Shown here piece by piece: positions 41,619 to 53,655 of a stretch of 64,000 bases of DNA. Origin of the DNA: Brienomyrus brachyistius (taxonomy: Eukaryota; Chordata; Actinopteri; Osteoglossiformes; Mormyridae); assembly GCF_023856365.1 (NCBI RefSeq), contig NC_064541.1, forward strand, positions 23,352,214-23,416,213, read 5' to 3'. Under the pieces are notes generated by a model that did not search any database, was not told the origin of the DNA, and saw only the letters and a program-made list of their open reading frames with translations. Each line of letters begins with the position of its first letter. Position 1 is the stretch's first letter. The position numbers and the translations under genes are program-made.

Positions 41619-41639
41619 GGGTCTCTAACGCCCCCTCTT

Positions 41640-42100
41640 GGGGTCCGTGGAGACCCCAGCGCCCGAGATGACATGACCCAGATAGCTAACTTCTGGTTTA
41701 CAAACAGCACACTTTTCAAGCTTCACCTTTAACCCATCTTTCTGTAATCACTGCAATACCACTTCAAGGTGTTCTGGGAGATGGTGAATGAGAAGATGAC
41801 CACATCATCAAGATACAAAAATAGCAACTGACAGTTCTCGTTACTGAAAACCCTCTGCATGAGTCGTAAAGGGCTTGGAGCATTGCTTAACCCAAATGGC
41901 ATGTGGCTATACTGAAATTGCTCAAAGGGAGTTCAAAAGGCAGTTTTTGATGTATCCCTCTCCAACACTGAAACTTGGTTGTATCTGCTAGCTAGGTCCA
42001 TATTGGAAAACTAACAGGTCCCTGATAGTGCGTCCAAAGACTCCTCAATCCGAGGAAGAGGGATGCTATGCTTACGAGTCTTTGTATTCAATTGCTTTGC
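41640..42100 (-). pseudogene. Gypsy-type LTR retrotransposon pol fragment
   Basis: Read on the minus strand, the piece contains the RT catalytic block with YLDD, preceded by a MPFGLSNAP-like stretch and, further upstream, a broken MDLASRYNQV-like block. These are RT motifs of Ty3/Gypsy elements. Stops and frame changes are present, and no gag, protease or integrase is seen. It is oriented opposite to the LTR fragment to its left, so the two need not belong to one insertion. Confidence 0.72.
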
Positions 42101-42229
42101 ATTCAACTGTTTTTTGCCATAATTCTTCTAAGCTTCCAAACTGATTTATTGATTTCAGATTTTACTGACCTATTGAAGTGATTAAAATATCACTTTAATG
42201 TGTGTTTCCATGCAGCAAGTCCATACAAA

Positions 42230-42800
<571 letters not shown>

Positions 42801-43479
42801 TTACAAAGCCACTGTAGTCATCGCTCTTCTCCCGCCTTGGGTACCTAATAGCACCAAAATCCCAAATGATCCAATGATGAGGGACTTGTGGGAAATCAAG
42901 TGCACATCTGCATGAGAGCATTAGTGCAAACACACCATTGAGATGTATTAATTAAACTCAGGAGCCCCAGTAGACTCAACATCAAACGGGAGCTGCTGGA
43001 ATGGAGGGATTCAGAGGGAACAGATGTGACTCCATTATTGTGATGGAAGGTTGTATTTAGGGATGGGCCAATCCAGGTTTTTTCATTTCCGATAATATTT
43101 CGATACACAACTGCAGATATCAACACAGACTCCGATACAAGAGATGTGTTTACTTTGTTAGACTTATATTATTTTTTTAAGCTGGTAAATACAGATGGAA
43201 AAAATGTAAAACTGTAATGTAATGTATTTTATAAAGATTGCAAACCGCTGTGCTGCTGGTTTCTGTTAAAAGCATAAAATACTCCCAGATCGTCACTTCT
43301 TATCTTGCGCTCCTCGTACTGCGAAGGGTAGGTGCATGACGTCACTGCAGGTGGAAGTCACTGTACTTACACCCATTGAGTAGCAAAAAAGACTGAGGGG
43401 CAGCATTAACGTTTGATTTGAATGCCACAAAAAACACATGTAAAATGGGAAAGAGCTGTCATGCGATTCATTGTACATA
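42801..43479. other. Intergenic, no feature
   Basis: GGGATGGGCCAATCC near 43060 may be one end of a hAT-like element; the other end was not found. Confidence 0.3.
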
Positions 43480-43637
43480 TACAGTACTGTGCAAAAGTCT
43501 TAGATAGTCCAATGAAATATTTAAAGCTGTTTATCAGTCAGATGCAGATGACCTTAGTATAAAATTAAAATATGCATTTACTACCAAGAGTTTTAAACAT
43601 TTTCTTTGACTGCCTAAGGCTTTTGCACAGTACTGTA
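43480..43637. mobile_element. Tc1/mariner-type MITE
   Basis: Starts TACAGTACTGTGCAAAAGTC and ends GGCTTTTGCACAGTACTGTA: near-perfect inverted ends of about 24 bp at TA sites. 158 bp with no coding sequence. Confidence 0.9.
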
Positions 43638-43672
43638 TATTATTACTGAGGATCTTTGATACTGTCAGGTTT

Positions 43673-43898
43673 CGCAGGTGAGGATGGGCTGGCTGGCGGG
43701 TAGGAGGCAGGGAAGGACGAGGCAGGCAGGCAGAATATTGGGAAAACTGGCGGTTTATTAGTGGGGAGACGGCTACGGGAAGAACAGGACATCGTGACGA
43801 CACTAACATCAGATAATATCCATGACGGACATCAAACAGGGCAAGACATGGACTCAAATAGACAAAGACAGGGCAAACTAACAGGGCACAGCCTAACA
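43673..43898 (-). mobile_element. Possible short LTR
   Basis: Bounded by TGTCAGG and CCTAACA, with AATAAA on the minus strand (complement of TTTATTAG near 43752). No target duplication is visible. Could also be a different fish repeat. Confidence 0.3.
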
Positions 43899-43938
43899 GA
43901 AAGAAGATACATGTGAGTGTGTCTTTTAGATGTCTTCT

Positions 43939-43982
43939 CATCCATTCATTCATTCATCCATCCATCCATCCATTCATACATC
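43939..43982. repeat. (CATT)n(CATC)n microsatellite
   Basis: Tandem CATT then CATC units, followed by CCAGTTCAGGGTTGGGGTGA, which resembles a short fish repeat. Confidence 0.85.
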
Positions 43983-44423
43983 TTAACCACATAACCAGTT
44001 CAGGGTTGGGGTGACCCTTTATGCTATCAAAGAGCCAGGGAACACCTTCAGTAGAACACCAGTAAATTACAGCACAGCATGCCAGGCATGGCACCTTCAT
44101 TAGCCGGACATGTAATGTACTTCCTGCTGCATAGTCATGTTACAAAAAGAAACAAACATGGCACAAAATGTTAAATATATCTTTAGAAATACTTGGCATT
44201 CCATTCAAGGTGTCTTCCTCATGCCGGGTGCTTCCTGGAATCTGCCCTAGGCCTGCCATCAGAATGGAAGAGGGTAGATTATGAGTACATCTTAAAAAAT
44301 AACACTGGACTCCTCAGTCTAGGAGTAGGAAAATAACATGCCTTATTTTGTTTAAATTACCTTTCAATTTGCTAAAATAATCTGCCTGTGAATTTCACAA
44401 CTTCCCCATAGTACAGTATATGG

Positions 44424-44432
44424 CTGTGTGTT

Positions 44433-44489
<57 letters not shown>
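44424..44489. repeat. (GT)n(GA)n compound microsatellite
   Basis: Alternating GT followed by about 18 GA units, about 330 bp upstream of the dispanin start codon. Its left flank (44402-44431) is an inverted copy of about 47297-47326. Confidence 0.95.
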
Positions 44490-44493
<4 letters not shown>

Positions 44494-44609
44494 GAAGTCG
44501 TTGAATGTGTATGTGAGTGCGTGTCTGGAATTTCAAAAATCACCTCTAGATCTTCTCTCTTATTTGTGAAGCTTCATTAAATGAAAGGCCTTTTGTTTAG
44601 TTTACTTAC

Positions 44610-44760
44610 TGACGTCAGCACTCATTTGTTTCGCAAACATACTGCAATAGGTGGGGCATAGCCGATGTCAGGAAGAAACTGAAGTGAAGACAAATATTTG
44701 ACACACCCATTATGACAGCGTAGACCAATGAAAAGACATTTCGATGAGTGACATAAAAGG
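44610..44760 (+). promoter_or_regulatory. Putative dispanin promoter: CRE, ISRE-like and TATA-like motifs
   Basis: A perfect palindromic CRE (TGACGTCA, 44610-44617), an ISRE-like GAAACTGAAGTGAAG (44675-44689) and TATA-like CATAAAAGG (about 44753) lie in the 210 bp before the ATG. The ISRE match is imperfect (second GAAA reads GAAG). Inference from motifs only. Confidence 0.35.
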
Positions 44761-44816
44761 AAGCAAAAGAAGAAACTTTCTTTGACAGAACTGAGGAACA
44801 TCTAAAGTGAATCAAC

Positions 44817-47800
44817 ATGGATGGGAGCAAGACATACAACAGCCCACCGGCTTATCCTCCACCTTCTTACATTGAAAACACCCTGAACCCCAATACTGGG
44901 TATTATCCCAACCAAGAGGTTTTTGGTCCACTGCCACAGTATGGAGCTCAGAATCTACAAGGACCCCCGATTGTTCTCACAGCCCAGTCGACGGTGTTTG
45001 TGAGCCAGGTGCCACTTAACACACCTGTACCAGACTACCTGGGATATTCCATCTTCGTTATGCTGTGTTGCTGCTTGCCTCTGGGAATTGGAGGTCTCAT
45101 CTACTCAATCAATGTGAGTAGGATAGGAATATTATTGTTGTTATTGTTGAGTAATCTTTATTATGTATCTGGGACCACTTTTTGTATAAACCCATTATGG
45201 TAGGAAAATGGGAAAATATTTACCAAACCTGTAACAGCTATCCATCTTCTAACAGCTTAACACTGTTCAGGGTTGCAGGAGAGCTATATCAGTATTGGGA
45301 ATATATTGGATGGTGAATAACAATATTATGATTATTATTATTGGTTATTAGTGCTTCACTATTTTTACAGTAATTTATTTTGAGAACTCTGGTCTGAGAA
45401 ATGTTACAATTAAATAAACAGTCCAGGTAAGCAGAACCTTATAGGGCCTTGAAAAGGATTATTATGTATCTGCTCATTTTCTTCAAAAACACATTCATTT
45501 TTTTAAAGCTGTATTACACTGTAAAAAATGCATCCTTCTATATTAGAATGTCTGATAAAACAGCTACTGGTGCAGTTTTTGTGTGATGTGTTACTTATAA
45601 ATTGGTTTCTAATTATCACATTCTTGAAAGTTCCATCATCATAACTGCCCATAATCATTTTAACAATTCTACATAAAACATTATAAAACTTTATAAATAC
45701 TAGCTTTTTTTTTACCAAAAGTATGAAGACCGTGGTTATAGTGTGCCATAATTCATTTATAACAGTTCATTGTCTGCATCCAAAAAAGTAAGGATACATT
45801 CATATCTATAATGTGTTTATTAGCTCGGTATAACAAGCTTGAAACAGGTTTCAGTGAATTACAAAAGCATGGGAAATGTGAAACACAAATTTATTATTTG
45901 CTTCAGGTAAAAAAAAACTGATGCTGTCATTTGTCTTTTGGTTTGCTCTGTAGTTTGCTGTAAATGGAAACTATATGGTTTACTGTAAATGGAAGGGTGA
46001 ACAAATCAGGCAGTGCAAGAAAATGAGAATCTGGGCGCAAACGTGCAAGGTACAAATCAGGCTGGTGTTAAGGATTGGCTCCAGAAAGTGTTGTGAAACG
46101 ATGTGGGCCGAATGGGTCACCATGGTAAAATGTAGTGCTCTGCATCTGCAGATGTGCACGGTACAAATCTGGCTGGTGACATGGATCGGAAAATGACAAC
46201 ATGCATTTAGATTAAAAGTTATTTAGTCAAAGGTGTGATAGATCACCTCAGCAAGTAGTATGAGTGATCGGATCACAATGCATCTTGGTGGTCATTGACA
46301 CATATAGTGCTCTACTTATGATCCGATCGGCCGAGATACATTTTAAACAGAACCTGGGACAATTTAGTGTTTAACGTCTTACTTTTTTGGAACATAATAC
46401 TGTCAAAATACAGCAAAAGAGATATGACAATATTTTTGTTTCACATTTGCCGTGCATTTGTAATTTAGTGAAACCTGTTTCAAACATAGCAAGCTGTAAA
46501 CACATTATAGATATGAATATATCGTCACTTGAAGCAGACAAGGAACTGTTATAAATGCATTATGGCACACTATAACCAGTCTTCATTCTATTTGATAACT
46601 AAAAGATAATATAGCATAGTTTTTATGTAGAACTGGAAGAATATTTATGAGCTGTTGTGTTGATGGAATGCTTATAGAGTATTATAATTAACACTATGGT
46701 ACCTTATTGCTGTCAATAAAATATACAATAATGCTTCATTAAGTCTTATACTTACCGTAATAATGCATTAAGAAGGTATTTGTAAAGCATAATAAATTAC
46801 AGCTTCACAGAAAGTATCACCGAATATTTCAAAAAAATGTAATAAGTAAAAAGTATTATCAAATATTCTGGATGACAAGTGGGTATATTCTTCCATGCAA
46901 TTAAGTCTAAACAGTGCATAGCTGTCAGATTTTTTTCAAGTGTTTTCTCCCATTGCCAGTCTGGGGGTTAACCCCTAGCCAGCGCTAACCCTAACCATAA
47001 ATAACCAAATCAAATTTTTAGTTTTTTGATTGCATTCACAGATCTTTGTGGAAAATGGTCCCCACATTGTGTGGGACTTTTGGTCCTCACAGTGTAATAC
47101 AAACCTAACACACACAGACACACACACACACACACCACTAACACAACAAATGAGATACACCACATCACACACATAATACAAGCACAATACATGCCATTTA
47201 CAATAAATGTGTCTAGTTTATGGAGATAGCAGAGTGGGCCCTGTCCCTTTGGATTGATGAGGAGTTGGTGTACATAAACACACACATACACAAACACACA
47301 CAGCCATATACTGTACTATGGGGAAATTAGAGACACCACAGTCAGATTATTTTAGTAGGCATTCCCCATCCATGGCCTTAGTAACTAATAAATGGGAGTC
47401 TCATGGCTTCCTGGGCACCGAGCTCTTAAGTACAGCTACCTCAATAGGACATCTGTGAACCAAGCATCTATCTTGACGATCTGATGGTACATGCAGCTAA
47501 TTTTGATGACGCTCTGTGGAACCTTCAGATTGTGTTTCTGAGAATCTGTCGGACTTCTTGGGGGGCATCATCAGCGGGGAAGGGTTGGCTGCTGATCCAA
47601 AAAAGACTACAAGAAAAAAGTGCTACAATATAATAATATGTACGTCCATCTTAGCAATAAAAATATTAATTAAATTACTAATTAAAATATTATAAAATGT
47701 ATAATGGTTCATCTTGGTCTGAATCCAGGTAAAGCATAACCTGGATTAGCTGTACAATGTATAAATTAAGGTGCAAATAAGAAGGAATAGTGTCACAAAA

Positions 47801-48352
47801 TTGATGTGACTATGTAGAACAGCAAATTTCCTTTCCAGTCACTTTAGTTTCAGTTGTTTCTTCAGAGAAAATATTTACAGTACTTGGGATACCATTATTG
47901 TATGCTGAAAACCTGAGTAAAAATATAGTTTTTCAAACTGGTTTGGCAAAAAGCATATAAGTCCCTCAACTCGAGTATACACAGTATATATACTTCAAAA
48001 TTAACCTTGATTTGTATTGTTTTTTGGCCTTGACAGAATGTCTTTTTTCAATGTGTTGAGCATTTCAAAGAATAACTGCAACAGTGACATTTCTGTCTTT
48101 CTTTATGATAAAATGGAATTTAGCAACATGTGCAAGAGTTTTCAGACAAATTTCTGATTATTGCAGGCCAGTATTTTAGACTTGTATTTTTGTTTGACTC
48201 TCCAGACACGTGAAGCCAATAATCGGGGTCAGCAGGAACTGGCACTGAGGAGCTCACATACCGCACGGATTCTCGACAGCATTGGCCTGGGCGTCGGCAT
48301 TGCCATTGCCATTGCATGGATTGTCATTGTAATTATATACACGAGGTACTGA
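44817..48352 (+). CDS. CD225/dispanin-family transmembrane protein, 147 aa
   Basis: Two exons, 44817-45113 and 48206-48352 (TGA), join at phase 0 between N99 and T100, with donor AAT|GTGAGT and acceptor CTCCAG|ACA. The N terminus is Pro/Tyr-rich with two PPxY motifs (PPAY 10-13, PPSY 15-18) that could bind WW-domain ubiquitin ligases such as NEDD4. The CD225 domain starts at DYLGYSIFVMLCCCLPLGIG (73-92); cysteines 84-86 are candidate palmitoylation sites. Then SINTREANNRG, an Ala/Arg helix (LRSSHTARILD) and a C-terminal membrane helix (about 126-143). Two hydrophobic segments and the intron position within the domain fit the family (IFITM, PRRT1, SYNDIG1, TMEM91, TRARG1). The long N terminus and short tail argue for a PRRT1/TMEM91/SYNDIG1L-like member rather than a classic IFITM, but the subfamily is not settled. 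Confidence 0.9.
45590..46700. mobile_element. Foldback element with long inverted arms, in the dispanin intron
   Basis: The left arm (GGTTATAGTGTGCCATAATT at about 45733) is mirrored on the right (CATTATGGCACACTATAACC at about 46558). Matching continues inward (AAACAGGTTTCAGTGAATTA against AATTTAGTGAAACCTGTTTC) and, more weakly, outward (TTCTACATAAAA on both arms). The arms are about 300 bp around a centre near 46165. The core (about 45945-46200) has no coding frame of note. It is a non-autonomous foldback-type DNA element; its superfamily is unknown. Confidence 0.78.
46980..47345. repeat. CA-rich repeat block in the dispanin intron
   Basis: GGTCCCCACATTGTGTGGGA and TTTTGGTCCTCACAGTGTAA precede a (CA)n tract at about 47107-47136, a layout I recall as common in fish repeats. 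A second CA-rich tract at 47278-47302 leads into the 30-bp sequence shared in inverse with 44402-44431. Confidence 0.6.
47357..47380. repeat. 24-bp exact match to the hAT exon at 50747
   Basis: AGGCATTCCCCATCCATGGC plus CTTA is identical to 50747-50770 inside the decayed hAT transposase. The flanks differ. Confidence 0.85.
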
Positions 48353-48689
48353 TAAATACTAAAGGCTTGCAAGTGTTAAAATTAACTAAAGGCATATTTG
48401 GGAATAACAACAAATATATCTAAAAAACATGTCAAAGCCTTTCATACATTATGCAAGTAACTGCTGCAAAATGTGAAAAATATTTTTTTTTATCATAATT
48501 TTTTAAAACTAAAATTACTGATATTTGTGTTACCACAATACCACCTGTGGCTGCATGTGTTTCTGTAAATGAGGTTGAATCCCAAATAATTGATAATCAA
48601 ATTTTACTACATCACTTACTGTAGAAGCCATCGGCTTGTCTGGTATGTACATAATAGGCAGGAGTTTTCAGGTCACATTATGTAATTAC

Positions 48690-50010
48690 TGACCGTCCTC
48701 TGTACAGACTTACTATGGAGTAGCACACGGCAGCATCCCTGGTCCCTTGCTGTTTTCCCTCTTCTCCCGCTACCTAATATCATTAGAAACCCTGATTTTG
48801 ATTTTCACTTTTCAGCTGATGACATCCAGGCATATGTATTGAACAAGCCGAGCACTCTAGGTGTAACAAGCAATATAGAACAATATTTGATTGCTGTAAA
48901 CGAATGGATGTGCAACAACTTCCTAAAACTTAATGAAAAAACAAAGGTAATTATTCTGGGTTCCGGGTAATAAGGGATGACTTGAAATCAAGGTTTGATG
49001 GTGTGATATCACATGCAATACCTGAAGTTAAAAATCTTGGTGTAATTCTTGACTGTGACCTTCTTGTGTAATTCTTGACTGTGAAGTTTTATTTTATCAT
49101 CTGAGGAACATAGCAAAGATCAGATTGTTTTTATTGCATAATGATGTTGAAAAATTCATACATGCTTCTATTACGAGTGACCTCGACTATTGTAATTCCC
49201 ATTTTACTTGTTTTCCAAAAACATCTGCTTATGAGTTACAATTCAGAATGCTGCTGCCAGAATACTAACAAGAATTAAAACAACAAACTGAAATATCACA
49301 TCAATCCTGTATGACCTCCACTGGCCACTTGTATTTTTAGAATAGATTTTAAAATACTTTTACATATGTATAAAGCAATAATTGTACTAGCACCTTCATA
49401 GATTACTGACCTTTTTACCTTATTTTACCTTACCTGTATTACAAGGGTGAACCATAAATACAGGGGTGAGGGAACCTTTAGCTATTATGCTCGAAAGCTA
49501 TGGGACACACTGTCAGAGAATATCAGAGAAGCCAAGTCGCTTAATACTTTAAAAAAGTTATTGAAAACATCTTTTTAGACTGGCTTTTTAATCAGTTCAT
49601 AGAGTGCTATTATATTTCATTTTATTTCCTTGTTCTCATATCACTATCATTTGCCTGTGTTCTTTTACTATGTATGTTTTTTTTTTCTTTTTACATTACT
49701 ATCCTGTTGTTATATCTATAATATGAGGTGTCAGCTTATACTTTTATATCTTTTGACCTTTTCATTCCTTTACATTTCATCTCATGATTTGTATTCCTAT
49801 TTTTTAAATTCAATTTTTATTTTATTGATTGTTTTTTTCCATGCTTCTTTATTTTATTCTTTAGATTTATTCCTTCTTTCTACAACGTCTTTGACTTTTA
49901 TGTCAGTTGTATATTTTATTCAGCTTCTCCGTCTCTGGTTGTAACTTTAATCCCATATGTGAAACATTTTGAGCTGCATTTCATAAATAAAGATTATAAT
50001 TATATAATAA
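48690..50010 (+). pseudogene. L2-type LINE fragment
   Basis: The plus strand, in several frames, reads FHFSADDIQAYVLNKPST (the YADD box altered to SADD), NEWMCNNFLKLNEKTKVIIL, VKNLGVILDCDL and FIHASITSDLDYCNSH. The 3' end ATTTCATAAATAAAGATTAT (about 49978) is typical of L2-type tails. A 25-bp tandem duplication (TGTAATTCTTGACTGTGA twice, about 49040-49084) and many stops show decay. Confidence 0.85.
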
Positions 50011-50684
50011 TAACAATGCTTTTATGGATCCCTGTTGGCTAACTTTCTTTTTGCCTATCCATCTTGCTCTTCATGATACACAGACACATATATAGATGAA
50101 AGCAAGCTTGGCAGTGAAGGGCAGCCACCTGCAACGGTGGTCTTGCTCGATTGCCCACGGACATGTGACCATTTTCTCAAAGATGGGCTTGAACGGTCAC
50201 AAGTACCGACTCTTAGCCCACTGAATCACACACAATCCCCCATAATATATAAAATTAGCATATGTCAGACAGGAAACTTTCTAATGTATGGCCCTTACAT
50301 AATACATTCTAAATGTATAAAACCAGTTGTTTTCCATTTTATTGTGAAAAACCTGAACTAGTTTCTTAGTAATAAAAATATAATCATCCTCACTGATATG
50401 ACTACATAAAGTTTAAAAAAATGGTGATTACCATCACTCCCATTATTGAAAGTAATATGACTGGGAGTCCCATTGCTTCACATTCATGGCTTTTTAGTGG
50501 TGCTGGGATATTCTAGCATATATAATGGTTACGAAAACAGCATGATGTAAAAGTCGTAACAAAATGGGAAAAATCTACCATGCGGACAGAAAGCGCGTCA
50601 TAGTGGCGGTAATACACCAATCAGTTGGGTTCCGGCCACAGCGAAGAAGAAAAATAACACAATAGCGTGTGTAAAAAACACAGC

Positions 50685-51472
50685 ATGGATGAAGACAGTA
50701 AAGTGGGTAACATTGCAAATGATGAAGGAACAAATTCGGAGACGCAAGGCATTCCCCATCCATGGCCTTATTTGAAAGAACCTTTAGATGTTGTTGGCTC
50801 AAAGAACGATTCGTGGTGAATGCGCTGTGTCTTGTGCAAACCAAAGAACCACGAGCTTCTGGCGTTTAAGAATTCGCCTTCAAATCTTAAAAAACACAGG
50901 TAAGCATGTATTTTTAGCTGTTATTAAGAGCTAATTGTAAAATATTAAATATCCAACAGCAAGGTTTTAAAACTGTTTTGCATCACTTACAACCAGATGT
51001 GGTTGTAATGTCCCGAGGAACCATCAAAAGCAGAGTTGAGAAAGAAATGCTGGAAATGAAGAATAATCTAAACTCAGGCTCTTGAGACCAAACAAGACAA
51101 GGTGGAATTTCTCTTTTCTTAGCCGTGGAGAGGATTGTAAGGATCATGAGAGAACAAGAGGAAGGAGTCATTACAGCTGTCTGCAGTGCGCTAAAATTCC
51201 AATGTAAGTACAATAACACTTCATTTTCATAACTTAGTGACTTTAATATCGTAATAATATTAATTAATACATGTTCCAGATTGTGTGCGCATGTATATGT
51301 GAAAGGGAGAGAGAGAATCTTTGTATGTGTACATATAAAGAATTTAGTTGTGTTTTTTGTCTTTTGACAGGTTCACTCCTGCTGAGATTGCCTTTCTCAA
51401 AGAGCATGTGAAGGCGATGAGCCCACTTGCGAAGGCAGTTGATGTTCTTCAGGGAGAGGCCAGATCATATTA
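50685..51472 (+). pseudogene. hAT transposase remnant with spliced structure
   Basis: From ATG 50685 the frame has a BED-type zinc finger (CVLCKPKNHELLAFKNSPSN, then LKKHR), interrupted by one TGA in NDSW*MRC. A donor GTAAGC follows at 50900. A second piece (about 50990-51060) reads VVVMSRGTIKSRVEKEMLEM, a third (51122-51203) AVERIVRIMREQEEGVITAV ending at a GTAAGT donor, and a fourth after TTTTGACAG (51371) reads FTPAEIAFLKEHVKAMSPLA. All fit the DNA-binding and linker regions of ZBED/hAT transposases. The catalytic and dimerisation domains are absent. Confidence 0.72.
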
Positions 51473-51479
51473 GTATTTT

Positions 51480-52735
51480 TTTTTTTTAATCTTCTCTTTA
51501 CCAACTTTTGTACTTAAGTACATTTCAAAACCAATACTTTTTTACTTTTACTTAAGTAAAGGATTTCAATCTGTACTTTTACCGAAATCTTTTTTCACGC
51601 AAGTATCTTAAGCAGAGAATGTCAGTACTTTTGACACCTCGGAAGTTTGAATAGACTGCCATATGTGGCTAGCCAGTCAAAAGCATCTTGTCAATATCAG
51701 TATCACAGACTTAGTAATGTTGTTTCCTGGTCCCCTGCTAACCTGGGGTACACAAAAGCATAGTAAAAACATTAGCAATTTTCATAGTTCTGAACGGTTA
51801 CAACTATGTAAGCTACTATTGGGATCTTTTGGGAAATGCCCTGAATAGGACTTAACTTCTTAGCCTAATAGTAATAAATAACTTTAAATAAATGGTTGTC
51901 AGTATATATTTCTTTCTTCGCTAGGTGTACTTGAGTGAAACTGAGCATGCATGCCCCTCGAGAGAGAAAATAAATGGTGCAGGTCGTGCAGGTTCTTTGG
52001 GCGTGAAAGTGCGCTGGGGTATATTAATCCAGGTAACAAGGAATGTTCCTAGAATTTTAGTGTTTTCTCAAAGTTGGCAAAGAATTATCATTAAGCTAAA
52101 AATTATTACCTGTACATCCTTTTAACGCAATTAATATTGAAAAATATTGTTTTTAACAAATTATTTTATAAAAGTCCTATATATGTCTATACCACGAATG
52201 TGCCATCCAACCATAAACCCATGATCTTTGACATGTAACTAGAGGTAGACAGTTCAGGACCAGAAAGTAAAAATCTAGAGCAAGATTTTGTTTCAACTAC
52301 CCACCTTTGTATGTAATGCACCAGAGTTACCCTCTTCCCTACCATGCCTTGTTTTTATATTATTAGTCTTTGTTGTAGTAGTGGTTGTAGTAGTGGGATA
52401 TTGTTATTGGAACATCAGGAAAACTGGACACTTTTAGCATTTTCATACCATAATCATAATGTTCGGTAAACATTCCTAGTACAAAAAAAATCGAGTGTTT
52501 GAGATTCATGGTATGTCAGTTACATATACTGAACTCTCCTTATTTAGCTATGCCAAGGTGAAGTCAGATATTCTTTCTATGGCACCATAAAAAGTTCTTA
52601 ATGACCTTTAAGCTTCTACAAGAAATAAAAACCTTCTTTTGCATTTATTAAAACAAAACTTAGATTATTATATTTAGGTCCAGTGATGGCGTTGATACCC
52701 AATGCCACAAACACAAACAAATGATTCATTCCTTA
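51480..52735. other. Intergenic, no feature
   Basis: A TTTACTTAAGTA-rich piece near 51500-51600 looks repeat-derived. No exon or gene is supported. Confidence 0.35.
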
Positions 52736-52739
52736 ACTG

Positions 52740-53655
52740 CCTCAGTAAACCCACTGTAGAAAAATTGGGGGTGATATCAAATAAATATACCTTTGATAAG
52801 CATATTCATTTAGTTGTTAAGGTTAGGCCAGTTTTTTCCAACTAAGGGTTTTAGCCAAGGTCAAACCGTTTCTTATTTTTAATGAGGTAAGGAGCATTCA
52901 CTGATACAATGCAATTATTTTGAAAAATTGATTCATGCTTTTATTTACCTCAACTTGACTACTGCAATTCCTTGTACGCTAGTCAGTCCTCTCTCTCACC
53001 TGCAGATGGTTCAGAATGCCACCAAGCTTTTAACTTCTTTCCATCGGCAACCAGTTAATTTTAGAATAGATTTAAAGATTTTACTGTTTGTTTTTAAGTC
53101 CTTGAATGGATATTCATCACCTTATATCACTGATCTCTTACATACCTACATCTCAGCAAGGTCACATTGGTATTCTGATCAGCTGCTGTTGAATTTCCCA
53201 GGACAGACTGAAAAAAAGGGTTGATGGCACCTTTTCTCTGGCAACTCTAAAACTGTGGAATGCCTTATTTCTTCACATTAGGACAGCATCCGCATCTAGG
53301 GTGAGCACCTAATCCATGTCAAGAGGGACACTATGAGGTGCTTTAGGTTTTACAAACTACTTTAAAACTGAAGTTTGTCTCATTACTGCAGTTATTGTGC
53401 TTAGACTGGTTTGTTTCCTTGATTGAATCATCTAGCTGTTTCACATTAACATGAATGACACATTCCCCCCCCCCCTCCCCCTTTATTCCTTGGCTCTTAA
53501 TTTATTTTAATGTTTCGATTTTTACTTTATTTTGTTTTATTGTTTTCATGTAATTTTTTTGACATTTTATTTTTAAATGTTTGTTGATTTGTATGCTGTA
53601 CAGCACTTTGGTCAACGTGTGTTGTTTTAAAAGTGCTTTATAAATAAAGTCGACA
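52740..53655 (+). pseudogene. L2-type LINE 3' fragment
   Basis: Pieces read VEKLGVIS (52757), then LIHAFIYLNLTTA, QMVQNATKLLTSFHRQPVNF and RIDLKILLFVFKSLNGYSSP, ending in the tail AAAAGTGCTTTATAAATAAA (about 53628). These are C-terminal blocks of fish L2. The copy is 5'-truncated and broken by frameshifts after 53224. Confidence 0.85.

Noticed and set aside
43534..43953. 139-codon minus-strand frame
   Set aside because: It crosses the MITE at 43480-43637 and an LTR-like repeat, so it is a chance frame.
46984..46996. Telomere-like CTAACCCTAACC
   Set aside because: Only two units; not an interstitial telomere array.
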